Assembly: GCA_025617375.2 (NCBI GenBank)
Contig: JAMYGW020000001.1
Location: 2,294,001 to 2,358,000 of the forward strand
Reading direction: 5' to 3'
DNA from: Acarospora socialis
Taxonomy: Eukaryota > Ascomycota > Lecanoromycetes > Acarosporales > Acarosporaceae
DNA: 64,000 nucleotides
The notes beneath the pieces were generated by a model, which was given only the letters and a program-made list of their open reading frames with translations, had not been told where the DNA came from and did not search any database. Positions 21,211 to 32,325 of the stretch are shown piece after piece; the stretch's first letter is position 1, and the number at the start of each line of letters is the position of its first letter. The translations under genes were made by a program, and so were the position numbers.

Positions 21211-23594
21211 ATGAAGTTCCTCTCCGGTCTCGCGAACATCGCAAGTATGGCCGCTGCTGTGGTAGCTGCGGAAGACGCGTGTGAGCAGCTCGAGCTCGAG
21301 AATAGCCGGCTGGACGGCTGACAGTATGCTGCAGTACTACCCTTCGTCTTCCAGCCGCTGCCTCTGGGCTCCATCAAACCTCAAGGATGGTCAGTAGCTT
21401 GGATGATGTACCGCTATCACACTGACTGCCGGCAGGCTTCGGGACCAGATGGTACTGATGGCAAATGGCTTAGCGGGTCACGAGCATGACTTCTACCGCT
21501 ATGTCCATTCGAGCTCGTGGCTCGGGGGAAACGAGGAATACAGCGCGTTAAACGAAGGGTTCCCGTACTGGTTTAACGGACTCGTTCCCTTAGCATATGG
21601 ACTCGATGACGGCCGGCTCAAGGCTCAGGTTCTGTCCGCTGCAGATTACATTATCACTCATGCCGCTCCAGACGGCTGGATCGGGCCCGAGCACTCTAAG
21701 GAGACTCGGAATTTCTGGGCACGTTATCCCGCCTTTTTAGGGCTGACCCAGCTGGTAGAGGCCGATCCGAGTCAAGCTACAACCATTATACCAGCCATGC
21801 ACAAGTTCTTTGGCCTCATGCACTCGATGCTTGCTGACAACTACACCGGCTACATCATGCATCCGGGCGACGTGTTTGACGCTCAATGGGGAAGGGCCAG
21901 GTTTCAGGATATGATCATCACGTTGCAATGGATGTACGAGAAATACCCGGAGAACAACACCCAGATGTTGCTGGAGAACATGAAATATCTTAACGATAAA
22001 GCCTTCGATTGGGCTGCGTGGTATGATCCGAATATGTTCATCAAGCAAGACCTGGATACCGTCTCGCTCGATATAACTGAGGCGAACTTTCCATTCGAGC
22101 ACGGAGTGAACGCTGGGCAAGGCTCGTAATTCTGGTACAATCTCCTGTCGGTATATAACAGCTGATAGACATCCTGCATAGGCTTGAAGGCGCCGAGCGT
22201 CGTCCGCCGATTTACACATAATGACACCCTACTTGAGAGTGCTCGCTCGGGAGTCAGTCTGACGTTTGGATATCATGGGGCAGCGTCCGGAACTATTCTC
22301 GCAGACGAGCAACTGGTTGGTCTTGAACCTAACAGAGGCTCCGAGCTGTGCACTGCCGTAGAGACGGTACGAACTGTCCAAATTTCTTGCAGATATTTCG
22401 AGCTGATTTTCCGCCAGATGTACTCATTGAGCTACCTCTATCAGACCATGGGTGACAACAACTTCGCTGACCGATGCGAACTCGCAGCGTTCAATGCCTT
22501 GCCGGTAATGGTATGCAACGTCAATCTACAGATGTTTCTGGTACTGGGCTGACTGCCTTATAGATTACGCCAGACTGGTGGGCACATCAGGTAACTCATG
22601 ACCCACCTGCACAGTCAGAGCGTCAATATAGCTGACATAAAACAAGTACATGGCAGAACCTAACTCGCCATACTCCCGGAACCTCACCGGTGGCCCTGCG
22701 CCATTCTGGAACGTCAATTCATTAGGTCAAACATACGGCCTCGAGCCCAACTATCCATGTTGTACGGTGAACCATCCCCAGGGATACCCTAAGTTTTTGT
22801 CCGCGTCTTTTGTTGGCGTCGGTCCAGGTGGTCTAGGACACGCCTTGCTGAGTCCGGCGAGTGTTTCGACCACTCTCGGAAGTGGTAACAAGGTCAGTAT
22901 AAGCTGTGACACGACATACCCGTTCGGAGGCACCCTTGTCTACACACTCAATGCAGATCAAGCCTTCGACTTCTACGTCCGGGTTCCCGAATGGTACATT
23001 CCAGGGACGTCTTCGATTTCTGTTGGCGGTCAGAGCCAGAGCCTCTCACCGGATGCTTCCACCGGCATGCACAAAGTCTCCGTCACAGCTGGTCAAAGCA
23101 CCATTACCTATTCCCTTGGCGCGAACATCGTTGTTCAGCCAAGAGCCAACGACACGGTAGCCGTCACGTACGGAGCTCTGCTCTACGGCCTCGAGATCGG
23201 GGAGTCGACAACCGCAGAGCCTCCTAAGGACTGGGGCAGCAAGACGCCCTATCCAGATGGCTATGCTCCACCCCAGGCGCACGACTACACCATCGAGAAC
23301 ACCGCCGTGTGGAGTGTAGCCATCGATCCTTCCACGTTGAAGGTACAGCAAGGGAACTCTACAGACGGCACGCCGCTACCGAACCCGATCTTCACCCTCG
23401 GCGCATCCCCGATCAGCATGAGCGTGCAGGCGTGCGAGATCGCATGGCCGTTGTGGAGAGGACTTCCGGATATCCCACCTAAGCTGGCAGATAGGAAATG
23501 TTTGGGGACGTCTTTTGAGGCTCGGTTAATTCCTTATGGCGCTGCTAAATTGCATATTGCGGAGTTTCCGACGTTGGATCTCAGCGGGCAATGA
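21211..23594 (+). CDS. Secreted GH127-type beta-L-arabinofuranosidase-like glycosidase
   Basis: Predicted secreted hydrolase of plant wall arabinan or arabinoside side chains (DUF1680/GH127 clan). Exons read as 21211..21280, 21335..21389, 21436..22121, 22182..22366, 22418..22510, 22564..22590 and 22647..23594, giving 687 residues. The N-terminus [20 protein letters not shown] is a signal peptide. Family text includes [35 protein letters not shown] and [15 protein letters not shown]. The Zn-cysteine active site is readable: Glu325 and Cys327 (ELC), and the Cys410-Cys411 pair ([10 protein letters not shown]), matching the Glu-x-Cys and Cys-Cys pattern of the characterised Bifidobacterium enzyme. 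Intron 3 has a GC donor rather than GT; only this GC-AG splice avoids a stop and restores QGLK. Exon 6 is a 27-nt micro-exon. Exact substrate is uncertain. Confidence 0.9.
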
Positions 23595-23914
23595 TGGTGC
23601 ATTCTGTCAGAGGCAATTTAGGATCAGGATGAGCAAATGAGGGAACGAATAATGAATACCTTTGTACCATACTGTATGTCGGAACTGTGGTCATACTTTA
23701 CGCAGAGCAAGCGCAACCATCCGGAACACCATGAAGAAACAACTCAGAGACGGGTCATGGATGCAGTAACTGGCAACAGAATGGTGCTCGTCATGCAGAT
23801 GCGGAACCATGAAGAAGTGGCTCTTGCTTGGAAGAGGTTACAATAAAAGCCTGCTGTTCAAACATCCCCTACTTCATCCTTCGGAACTCATATCGATGAT
23901 CCCTCTTCTTCCAC
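23595..23914. other. Convergent 3' intergenic region
   Basis: 320 bases between two convergent genes (glycosidase and SDR); holds both 3' untranslated regions. Nothing else seen. Confidence 0.5.
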
Positions 23915-24767
23915 TTAGAAAGGCACAATTCCGTCCTTATTGATAATCTTTCCCACGTCAGCATCCCTCTCCCCCTCCACCACACTCTTGAGCACCTTCC
24001 CACCAACGCTCGGATGCCCACCCCCCATTTCCTTCACCTTCTCCCGCATGTTTCCCAGATCCGTGGCCAAGAACCCAGGCCCAACACCCCAGACCTTCAC
24101 CCCATCCTCCTTCAACTTGTGATTCCAGTCCAGCATCAGCATGTTGAGTGCCGTCTTGCTGCAGCGGTAGGCGATCGTCTCGAAGTCCACCTTCTTGGGC
24201 CACCCGGCCGGCTGAGGCGGCGTGGGGAAGTACGCCTCGCTCGCCAGCGTCATGTGCGAGAGACCGGCGACGAAAATCAGGCGGGGGTCGGCCGACTCGA
24301 GCAACAGTGGCATGAACGTCCAGGTCATGACCTGCGTGCCGGCAACGTTCACGTCGTAGGCCTTGGTGAAGCAGTCGCGGAGAGAGATGTTGCCGGCGAC
24401 GAATTCGGGGTCGAAGCTGGCCCCTGGGGATGTTAAGTCGCGTGGGAACGTCATGGGGATATATGGAGGTGGTGTGCATACCAGCGTTGTTGATGAGGGC
24501 GTCGACGTGCCCTGGGCTGCCCTTGACTTGCTCAAAAGCCTTCTCGATCGACTCGTCGCTGGTGAGATCGACTTGGACCGCTTCCACGGTGTTGGTCGAT
24601 TCTGGACATTCCCTGTGGAGGCTCTCGATCGCAAGCTTGGCCTTCGCCAGAGAACGACTGCCGAGAAGAACGTGGTAGGCCTTGTCGGACCGCAGAAGCG
24701 CCTTGACGGTCTCGTAGCCGATGCCATTGTTGCCGCCGGTGACGAGAATAACCTTTGGGGACGCCAT
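23915..24767 (-). CDS. Short-chain dehydrogenase/reductase
   Basis: NAD(P)-dependent oxidoreductase of the classical SDR fold. Exons read as 24767..24482 and 24423..23915 (264 residues). The 58-nt intron (GTATGC donor, CCCCAG acceptor) falls inside the NNAG motif and restores the frame (INNAG-ASFDPEF). The cofactor motif TGGNNGIG is at residues 10-17, the structural NNAG near 93-96, and the catalytic YxxxK is YRCSK. The segment before it is unusual in having AGLSHM where the catalytic Ser sits. WGVGPGFLATDLGN is the usual post-catalytic P-G segment. Close relatives in fungi are annotated as carbonyl reductase-like proteins of unknown substrate. It lacks clustering partners that would indicate a pathway. 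Confidence 0.9.
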
Positions 24768-25384
24768 TGCTGTTAGTTGCTCTCAGTTCGTTGAGTCGTT
24801 GTCGGTTGTGTCTCGTTTGTCGAGTGACTTGAGCTGCTTATCCTGAAGTCGAGCATTCTGCCAGTGACCTGCCCCTCGTCTTTATATCATATTCATATTA
24901 TGTTTTCACCTCTAAAGGAAGTAGTCTGCGCGCATACCAGGCCTTGAACGGAGTCAGTGTGGACCATACCCCGAGCGACAGTGCGGAATTAAGCTCTGGC
25001 AGGTGGCTTACCTCCGCTTAACGCCATACCTAGGGTTAGCATCAAGTGTCCCAGGATCAACTCCTCCGGTAAGTTACTGCCAGACGGCCTGGTCTTGGAG
25101 ACAAGCAGAAAGATGTAGGTGGTTTTGTTCGAAACGTTGACACCAGTTCTGATGTGCGAATCGCGATGGCTTTAAGCAATAGGGCGCATTTCGGCTCGCT
25201 TTGATCAATTGGACTCGGCCACTAGTTGATTGAGGGTATGTAAGTACCTCCGTGGCAGCGGTGCGCTATGCCTAGTTGACTCCTTTACCTACATCCCATG
25301 CTTGTAAAACCGTTATACGTAGTAGCATTATACGCGTCCACCGACCAATGGCCATAAAGCTGACGGCATTGCGTGTTTTTGACA
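24768..25384. other. Divergent promoter region between SDR and ceramide synthase
   Basis: 617 bases separating divergent start codons; contains both promoters. No ORF of note. Confidence 0.5.
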
Positions 25385-26964
25385 ATGTCTTCCGGCCTGG
25401 AAACCTTCCCGGACTTATCATCTAGCCATTCGGCAGCCTCAAGCATCAGTCCACTATTAAAAGACAAGATGCAACGACCGAGGAGGAGATCAAGCGGATT
25501 GGGTGCAGACATAAGAGGAGACACGAGCGCACCGGCGGTGTCAACATTAGAACCTCTGCCAACAATTGTCTCACCACCACTGTCCCCAGTACGTAGCTTT
25601 TAAGATCCAGACTGAAATTCGCTGCTGACTCTTCTCCTGATCGCAGCGACCCTCCGAACCCAAGATTTCGAAATCCTACTCGAAAAGACGGAAAGCCCGA
25701 AGCTTCCTCCGACGATGGAAGAACCTCTCTTTCCGCCATACATGGGTAAATCCGCTCGTCCTCATCATCCTCATCCTCGCCTTGTACGCAATCAATCCCA
25801 AACCCTCGAATCCCCTGCACAGCGCCATTTTCCTTTCCTACCGCCTACCTCGAAAGACTTTCTCTTCCCCCTCGGACCCAGTACAATATGGCAAGGGGCG
25901 TCGCGATCTCGCGTTCGTGGCCTTCTATATCATCGTCCTCTCCTTCACCCGCGAGTTTCTTATGCAGCGCCTCATCCGCCCAATGGCAATTGCCTGTGGG
26001 ATCCGAGGACGGGCCAAACAGTCCCGCTTCATGGAACAGGTCTATACGGCCATGTATTTTGTCATATTTGGTCCGTTTGGATTATACGTCATGAGCCGGA
26101 CGCCGGTCTGGTACTTCAACACGACTGGCATGTTTGAGGCATACCCGCACAGAACATTGGAAGGGCTCTTTAAAGCATACTATCTGCTCCAAGCGAGCTA
26201 CTGGGCGCAACAGGCGATTGTTCTGATGTTGCAGTTGGAGAAACCGAGAAAAGACTTCAAAGAGCTGGTCGGACATCATATCATCACGTTGGCGCTCATT
26301 GGGTTGAGCTACCGATTCCATTTCACCCATATGGGTCTGGCGGTCTACATCACGCACGACATCAGCGATTTCTTCCTCGCCGTGAGTACCTTTTTCTGTG
26401 TCTCCTCCCCGTCCTTCAACTCAGACCCTACGCACTTTCGCTAACTAGAGCGACCGACAGACGTCCAAGACCCTCAACTACCTCGACCACTGGATCGTCG
26501 GCCCCTACTTCGCCTTCTTCATCCTCGTCTGGATCTACGCCCGACACTATCTCAACCTCCGCATCCTCTACGCCACCTTGACCGAATTCCGCACCGTCGG
26601 CCCATTCACATTGGACTGGGAAACGGAACAATACAAATCCGGTATCTCGCAGGTCATCACTTTCGCTCTCTTGGCCAGTCTACAAGCGGTCAATCTCTTC
26701 TGGTTGTTTTTAATCCTCCGGATTGCTCGGAACTATCTGAGTCAGAGCTTCTTCGCCGACGTCAGGAGTGATGATGAGGATGACGAAGACGAGGACGAAG
26801 ACGGCCAGGGTGATGAGGCGAGGAAAGGGGACCGCAAGGCGAAAGGCGTGGATAAACCGAAAGTGCTGGGCAACGGCGCCCCGGTGGTTGACAGCAGTGC
26901 AGCCAGGAAGGAAGGCGAGAGTTTTGCGGATGTGGTTCGGGATGAGCGGAAAAAGGAGCTGTAG
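25385..26964 (+). CDS. LAG1: Ceramide synthase (sphingosine N-acyltransferase) Lag1
   Basis: ER membrane enzyme joining fatty acyl-CoA to a sphingoid base. Exons read as 25385..25588, 25647..26381 and 26461..26964 (480 residues; all introns phase 0). The ATG at 25385 is the first in frame; a later ATG at residue 29 is possible. The TLC domain contains the Lag1 signature: GHHIITLALIGLSYRF, then GLAVYITHDISDFFLA, with TSKTLNYLDH across the last intron. The two adjacent catalytic His and the HD-SD motif are intact. Around seven hydrophobic segments are visible, including one near the N-terminus (NPLVLIILILALYAIN). The C-terminus is acidic (DDEDDEDEDEDGQGDE), typical of fungal Lag1/Lac1 with a casein-kinase-type tail. 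Choice between the Lag1 and Lac1 paralogue types is not possible by eye. Confidence 0.95.
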
Positions 26965-27385
26965 AGTCTATAGTGTACATTCGTTTCTTTCTTTCTTGTG
27001 TTACATAAAAGTACCCTTCTACATGTACGTACTTTACCACTGTCACAGCTTGGATTTGGCTCAGCGGGTTTCTTCAGTTTGCCTTTGGAGACATCTCCAC
27101 TTAAGGGGTGAACGTCAATGTGCAGCGGTACCACCACAGAGTTGTTGATGGCCGCATTTGTGCTTGATATTACGCATCAATAATAGCTCGTAGAGTCATA
27201 ATATGAATCTCCAGCCTCACATTCGGCGAATCAATCTTCCGTGGGGTAGTGCATCGATGTTGCACCAAGCTTGTTGCTTCAGATGTTTCAAACACTACAT
27301 TTCACGGTCAACACACAGAGGGCACTGTTCGAATGAGGACGTTACTTAGACCTTCAAATGGCTGGAGAGCCAAGCACCGGTCAAC
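26965..27385. other. Intergenic, nothing recognised
   Basis: 421 bases: 3' region of Lag1 and promoter of the Vps38-like gene. Confidence 0.5.
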
Positions 27386-29420
27386 ATGGAAGCTCGCCCT
27401 ACGCCGATTGGCACGGGACCCGGCGTGAGAGGCCATGGCTACTCCCATCCGTAAGCATACGCGTACCAAGCTGCAGCGGATGCAGTAAAGTCTAAACATG
27501 TGCGGATTGGGATGCTGACTCGAAGGCAGAACCGCAAACTCCGGCACTTGCAGGGCATTTGTCTTCGGAACCTGACTATCTCACTGCCTGCAGGTCGATC
27601 GAGGGGCAAAACTATTGACGATGAGTCTGTACCTTATGCATTCAAGTCCTCGGCGAAGCTGCTTGCGCAGCGCGAGACACACAAGCTTGAGCACTCCAGA
27701 TCATCGAGCGACATCAAGTCTCCACCACCAAAGGATGTCTACTCCAGGAAGGAATCACTCCGTGGATCGATGGATGGCTCGGCAGAGATTCGACCTCCAA
27801 TCGGCAGGCTGCGGAGGAGAAGCACGCTCAATTGGACCGGAGCAAGCCCGGCGGTCAGACAGAGGAAGCTCGAAGACGTGACGGGAGGCAGGATGGCGGA
27901 TACTTGGTTCTCATTGCATTGCAGGGGCGTCGAGGACCCAGTCTACGTGAGCGAGACGGTTGAAAGAGCCATGAACCCAGACTTCCGGTTTTTTGACCTC
28001 CACGCGTGGGGACCGTTAGTGACTCGCGTGGACGAGGTTACTGTCAGGTTTTGGGCAAAGACCGAGCAAATGAACGACTACCGATTGCTCATTGAGCTGG
28101 AATTACATCTTGGGTCGTTGCAATTCATTGGCAAATCGGTATGCGTTGTCCACATCGTCACGGGGAGCAGATGGGGCTGAAACTCGAGAATAGCTGGAGA
28201 ACTTTCACCATCCTTTACCATTAAACTGTATAGTCTTCCATCTATCTGATGGGGTGTACACCAGTTTCACGGATATGCCAGCTCAAGAACCAGCACCATC
28301 ACCGCTAAAGGCTTCGCGGGGCCTCGGTCATAACGTTCAGTCAACATCGTCGTTTGACGCTCTGATGCGTCTGTCCAATCTTGACGACTGCATTCAGGAT
28401 GCTCTGGCAACACGTGAGAAACTCGCTTCGCAGATCAGTTCGATCTTGCAAGAAAATCACGACTCCCTTAATACGATCAACGAAGCAAGCCAGTCGAAAG
28501 AATCTCTCGCGTCCGTCCAGCGCTCCGTAACCGCAGAGAAGAAGCAACTGCGAGCAGCAACGACAAGACGCCGAGAACTTCACGCAAGTCTCCATGCCAG
28601 ACGTCAAGCCATACAGGCAGGCTCTCAAGCCCAGCAAAATGCCCAAGAATATCTCAGCGGAGCGCAGAGCAAGTTGAAGGGATGCTACGCCCTCGTCTCC
28701 AGGAACCATGAAGAGATCCGAGGCCAAATTCAACGCATATGCGAAGATCTCTCACAAATATACTCCATCGACCCCATCGCACACAAACCCCTACTTTTCA
28801 CGATCCGAGCCCTCCCACTCCCAAACTCGAACTACTCCGACACCACGGCCGACGACGATGCCGCTATCGACGCCGCCCTCGGCTTCGTCTCCCACCTTGT
28901 CTACCTCCTCTCCTTCTACCTCTCCGCGCCCCTTCCCTACCCGATCCAACCGTACGCCTCGCAGTCCTTCATCAAGGACCCCATCTCCGTCCTCCCTTCC
29001 ACCCAACGCACCTTCCCGCTCCACCGCAAACCCAGCCTCGCGTATCGTTTCGACTACGCCGTTTTCTTGCTGAACAAGGATATCGAGCTCCTCATGGCGA
29101 GGCAAGGATTGAAGATGTTGGATGTGAGACATACGTTGCCGAATCTCAAGTATTTGCTTTACGTTTTGACGGCGGGGAGGAAGGAGGTGCCTGGGAGGAA
29201 GGCGGGTGGCGTGAGGGGCTTATTGAGAGGAGGGGATGGTGTGGAGACACCATTATCAATGTCGAGGAGCGAGAGTCAAGATAGTCTTGGTGCCGCCGAT
29301 GCATCACGGATACGGACGATCGTGGAGAACGTCGAAAAGGGAAAGGGAAAGGATCCTTTGCTTTCGGCGCCGTCGTTGAAGAATGGTACGGCAAGATGGA
29401 CCGAGATGGGAGTGTCATAG
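27386..29420 (+). CDS. Vps38/UVRAG-like subunit of the Vps34 PI3-kinase complex II
   Basis: Endosomal/vacuolar sorting and autophagy factor. Exons read as 27386..27450, 27526..28138 and 28194..29420 (634 residues). The first acceptor lies at CGAAG (27525), which restores HPQNRKLRHLQGICLRNL; the second intron (55 nt) restores IGKSLENFHHPLPLNCIVFHLSDGVYTSF, both characteristic of fungal UVRAG/Atg14-domain proteins. The N-terminal part resembles a C2-like lipid-binding region (VYVSETVERAMNPDFRFFDLH). It is followed by a coiled coil (residues about 270-370, rich in Gln/Glu/Arg) and a C-terminal BARA-like domain (IRALPLPNS, ALGFVSHLVYLLSFYLSAPLPYPI, YAVFLLNKDIELLM, LPNLKYLLYVLT). A short low-complexity tail ends the protein. 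Assignment to Vps38/UVRAG rather than Atg14 rests on the C2-like region and length. Confidence 0.85.
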
Positions 29421-30201
29421 TAGTTGGTCTACTACGTGTAGCTTGGTCTACAACGGTGACAGTCAGGGTGATGTTGAACTCGCCGACCTGTCTATCCGTA
29501 GATCACAGCATCTGGCACATGCTGTCGCTAAGATTACGTAGATAGCTCAACTGGGGTATGAAGGGAATGTCATGGTTATACCTGATGTCTGAACGAAACG
29601 CGTCTGCTGACGTAGTTGTGCGAAGTACGATCCGACGTGCTATCAGATCTAAATCGGTGGCCTTGTACGAGTGGTCTTACGTAGGTGTGGAACTATTAGT
29701 TAACTAATACTCGTGTGGTACGAGTAAGTTGTTGATTCATAAGTACAACGTAACGGTATCGAGACCATCCAATACGATCGCACCGCATGCGACCGCCTGT
29801 CATCTCAGCGCTTACCCATACAATCGGGAGCGGGCCACAATTGACCAATCGGTCATCGCCATAAGGCGCCAGTAAGGCGGACAACATCGCCATGACTCGG
29901 AGCGGTGGTGCAGGTGTGCGGCACGGGGTTTTATCTGTATGTGGTCCCCGTGCTACACACCTTCTTCGGTACCTTGCGCCGCATAACAACAGGACAGGAG
30001 GTGGAATTACCAAGCTCGAGCAAAAGCAGGACCAGAAGTCATTGTCGTGTTGAAACTCATCAGCGTCGTGCTAACAGCGCCTCCTTCTGAGGTTGGATCA
30101 CCCACTTGACCACCGGGCCCTCCTGAGTAAGGACTGGAGCTTTAGATCCGCCTGCAGGATTGTGTATGGTTCACCTTTAAAGGGCTCATCACAGTTATCA
30201 A
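29421..30201. other. Intergenic, nothing recognised
   Basis: 781 bases with short frames only; promoter side of the PLAC8 gene. Confidence 0.45.
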
Positions 30202-31340
30202 ATGGATATGGATCAATTACAGCAGCAGCGTTATCGCATCGAGCATTCAGGCCAAAGGTCCAATGATCGGTCAAGACAGGAACGAAGTCAGAGGAGTGAA
30301 GCCAATCCGGCCAATCCAAGATACTCCTATATGGATGGCCCGAACGAGTCAGAGATACCAAGTCTTACCTCTGTCTCGGCCAACACTAGATCCCAGACCT
30401 CACGCCCGGAGAATCTACCTACAATCTCACAAGAGCAACCACATTCTCCCTATCCAGTGGAGAAACCTTCAACAAATCTAGCTGTATCCCCATACAACTT
30501 CCCACCTCCACAGGAGACACACCCCGCTCACTTTGCGCCTTATGCCGACTCAACGCGGCCTCACAACGTTCACAGTGCCTTGAACCCATCTCAAGCTCCT
30601 CACTCAGCAAACCCGATGGTTTCGAAAGGTCAGCTGAGTTCTCCTGGACTGGTATCTACCACTGCGGACAGTACGGACGAGGCTCGCGCTGTTCTCGCAT
30701 CTCAGACCGGTCAAACAGGACGGGAATCTCAATGGAGTCTACCCCAGGCTACGCAGGCGCCTGTATACAACCCGGGCTCCCTGAGTGGGCCCAACGGCGT
30801 GACAGCTGCCAACCACCAGCCAGGACAGTCTGTGCACCCAAACATGGAACTCAACAATGGACAGTGGAGGCATGGCTTGTGCGGGTGTGAGACATCACTA
30901 TGTGCTCTCGGCATCTGTTGCCCCTGTGTGTTATACGGCAAGACAGAATATCGACTGTCTCGACGAGCGGCAAAGAAGGACCCTACGGATTTACTAGGCT
31001 ACCAAGCGAGCAATGGCGCATGCGGTCTGATGGCCGTAGCGTGCGGGTTTCAATGTGAGTGTATAGCTTTTGTGTCTTCAAGCTGTCTGTTAACCGAGTT
31101 CTAGGGATCCTGGCGGCGATAGAACGTACACGAATCCGTAAAGCATACTCTTTGGAAGGTAGCATAGGATCAGACTGCCTTACTTCTCTCTGTTGTTGCT
31201 GCTGCGTCTTGATGCAGAACGAGCGCGAAGTTCGAGATCGGGAAGAGTTGATCAGAAGATATGCTGGTCCCGCGACCGGTGCCGGTACTGCAGCCTATGT
31301 GGCTCCCAGCCCGATGGCATATGCGCCGCCGCCGCGATGA
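30202..31340 (+). CDS. PLAC8-family Cys-rich protein
   Basis: Exons read as 30202..31054 and 31105..31340 (362 residues). The 50-nt intron (GTGAGT donor, TTCTAG acceptor) completes a Trp codon (CGFQW-ILAAIERTRIRKAY). The first 215 residues are disordered and rich in Ser, Pro, Gln and Asn. The rest is the PLAC8 domain: WRHGLCGC, CALGICCPCVLYGKTEYRL, a hydrophobic Gly/Cys/Ala stretch, and C-terminal DCLTSLCCCCCVLMQNEREV, ending in a Pro/Ala tail. PLAC8 relatives are membrane-associated and include plant and fungal cadmium-resistance and cell-size proteins; in filamentous fungi the function is not established. Domain call firm, role unknown. Confidence 0.9.
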
Positions 31341-32325
31341 GTGGATCGTATGTCGCGGCTGCTCTCATCGACATTGTGCGCTCAGCCCTAAACAGCCGTG
31401 CAAGCAACTACCGACGTTGCTGAACAATAAGTGCCATAATCGAGGCAATCCTATCTCCATCGATGAAAGTTGCTGGATTTTCTACTTAACTTACTATTAC
31501 GGCGATCAAGCGCTGCGACAGGAAATGGGATTGAGATCTTGAGAAGTTCCACTGCTGTTGCAGCAATAACTCGTCCTTCAACCAATTTTCGCACGGATTG
31601 TATCACTGATGGGGCATACGCTACGAGATTGCAGCATCTACCTCAATGCAAGGTGCTTCCGCTGGGAGTGAGGAATAATCAGGCTAACCTGCGATACACC
31701 TCTCACATCATCGGCGATATAAAGGCGAGATACACTCAATGAGCAGTGCAAGTAGCCTGTTCAAACGTCTATAACTTTCATCGCGGGAGCCATGCAGTAC
31801 CTGGCACTCGCTCTGGTGAGGCCTGAATCCGGAAGAATGGGTACCCCAGTCGTACGTTGTGGCTTAACTGCGACGTTTTGCTTTTTCGGTGCTACGTCGC
31901 TAGTCACACCACTCAGGGACGAATAACCCCACACCCTCTACGTCTCTACGCCTGTTGCTAATAATAGCAATATTTTGGTGTTGGTACGGTCTAGATCTTA
32001 AGGGTGCAATTCGGACACAGCAATGCGTCATCGCACCTTAGGGCAGGGCAGTGCGTACCACGAGCCCTGTCATATACGCCATAGTGCAAGCCGGACGTGT
32101 TTCAGGACCTTGCATCGTTGCGCAAGCCTTCTTCACTGCCATTCTGCCTTGCGAACTGCTGCCTGGACCTGTACAACGGATTGACCGCTACACGATCTCT
32201 GCTTGTATATCTTATGTCAATCTTGTCCACGATGGCAAGCATAAATCAAGAGCGAGAAAGAACCACGAAGGATCACTCGGAACCGACCCAGTTCGACACG
32301 ATATCGGCCTCTCACCGTCTCCAAA
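31341..32325. other. Intergenic, nothing recognised
   Basis: 985 bases, promoter side of the T5orf172 gene. Several 60-110-codon frames on both strands lack recognisable features. An extra 5' exon of the next gene could start within it. Confidence 0.4.

Noticed and set aside
28739-29284. 181-codon frame overlapping the Vps38-like gene
   Set aside because: Alternative-frame shadow of the GC-rich third exon.
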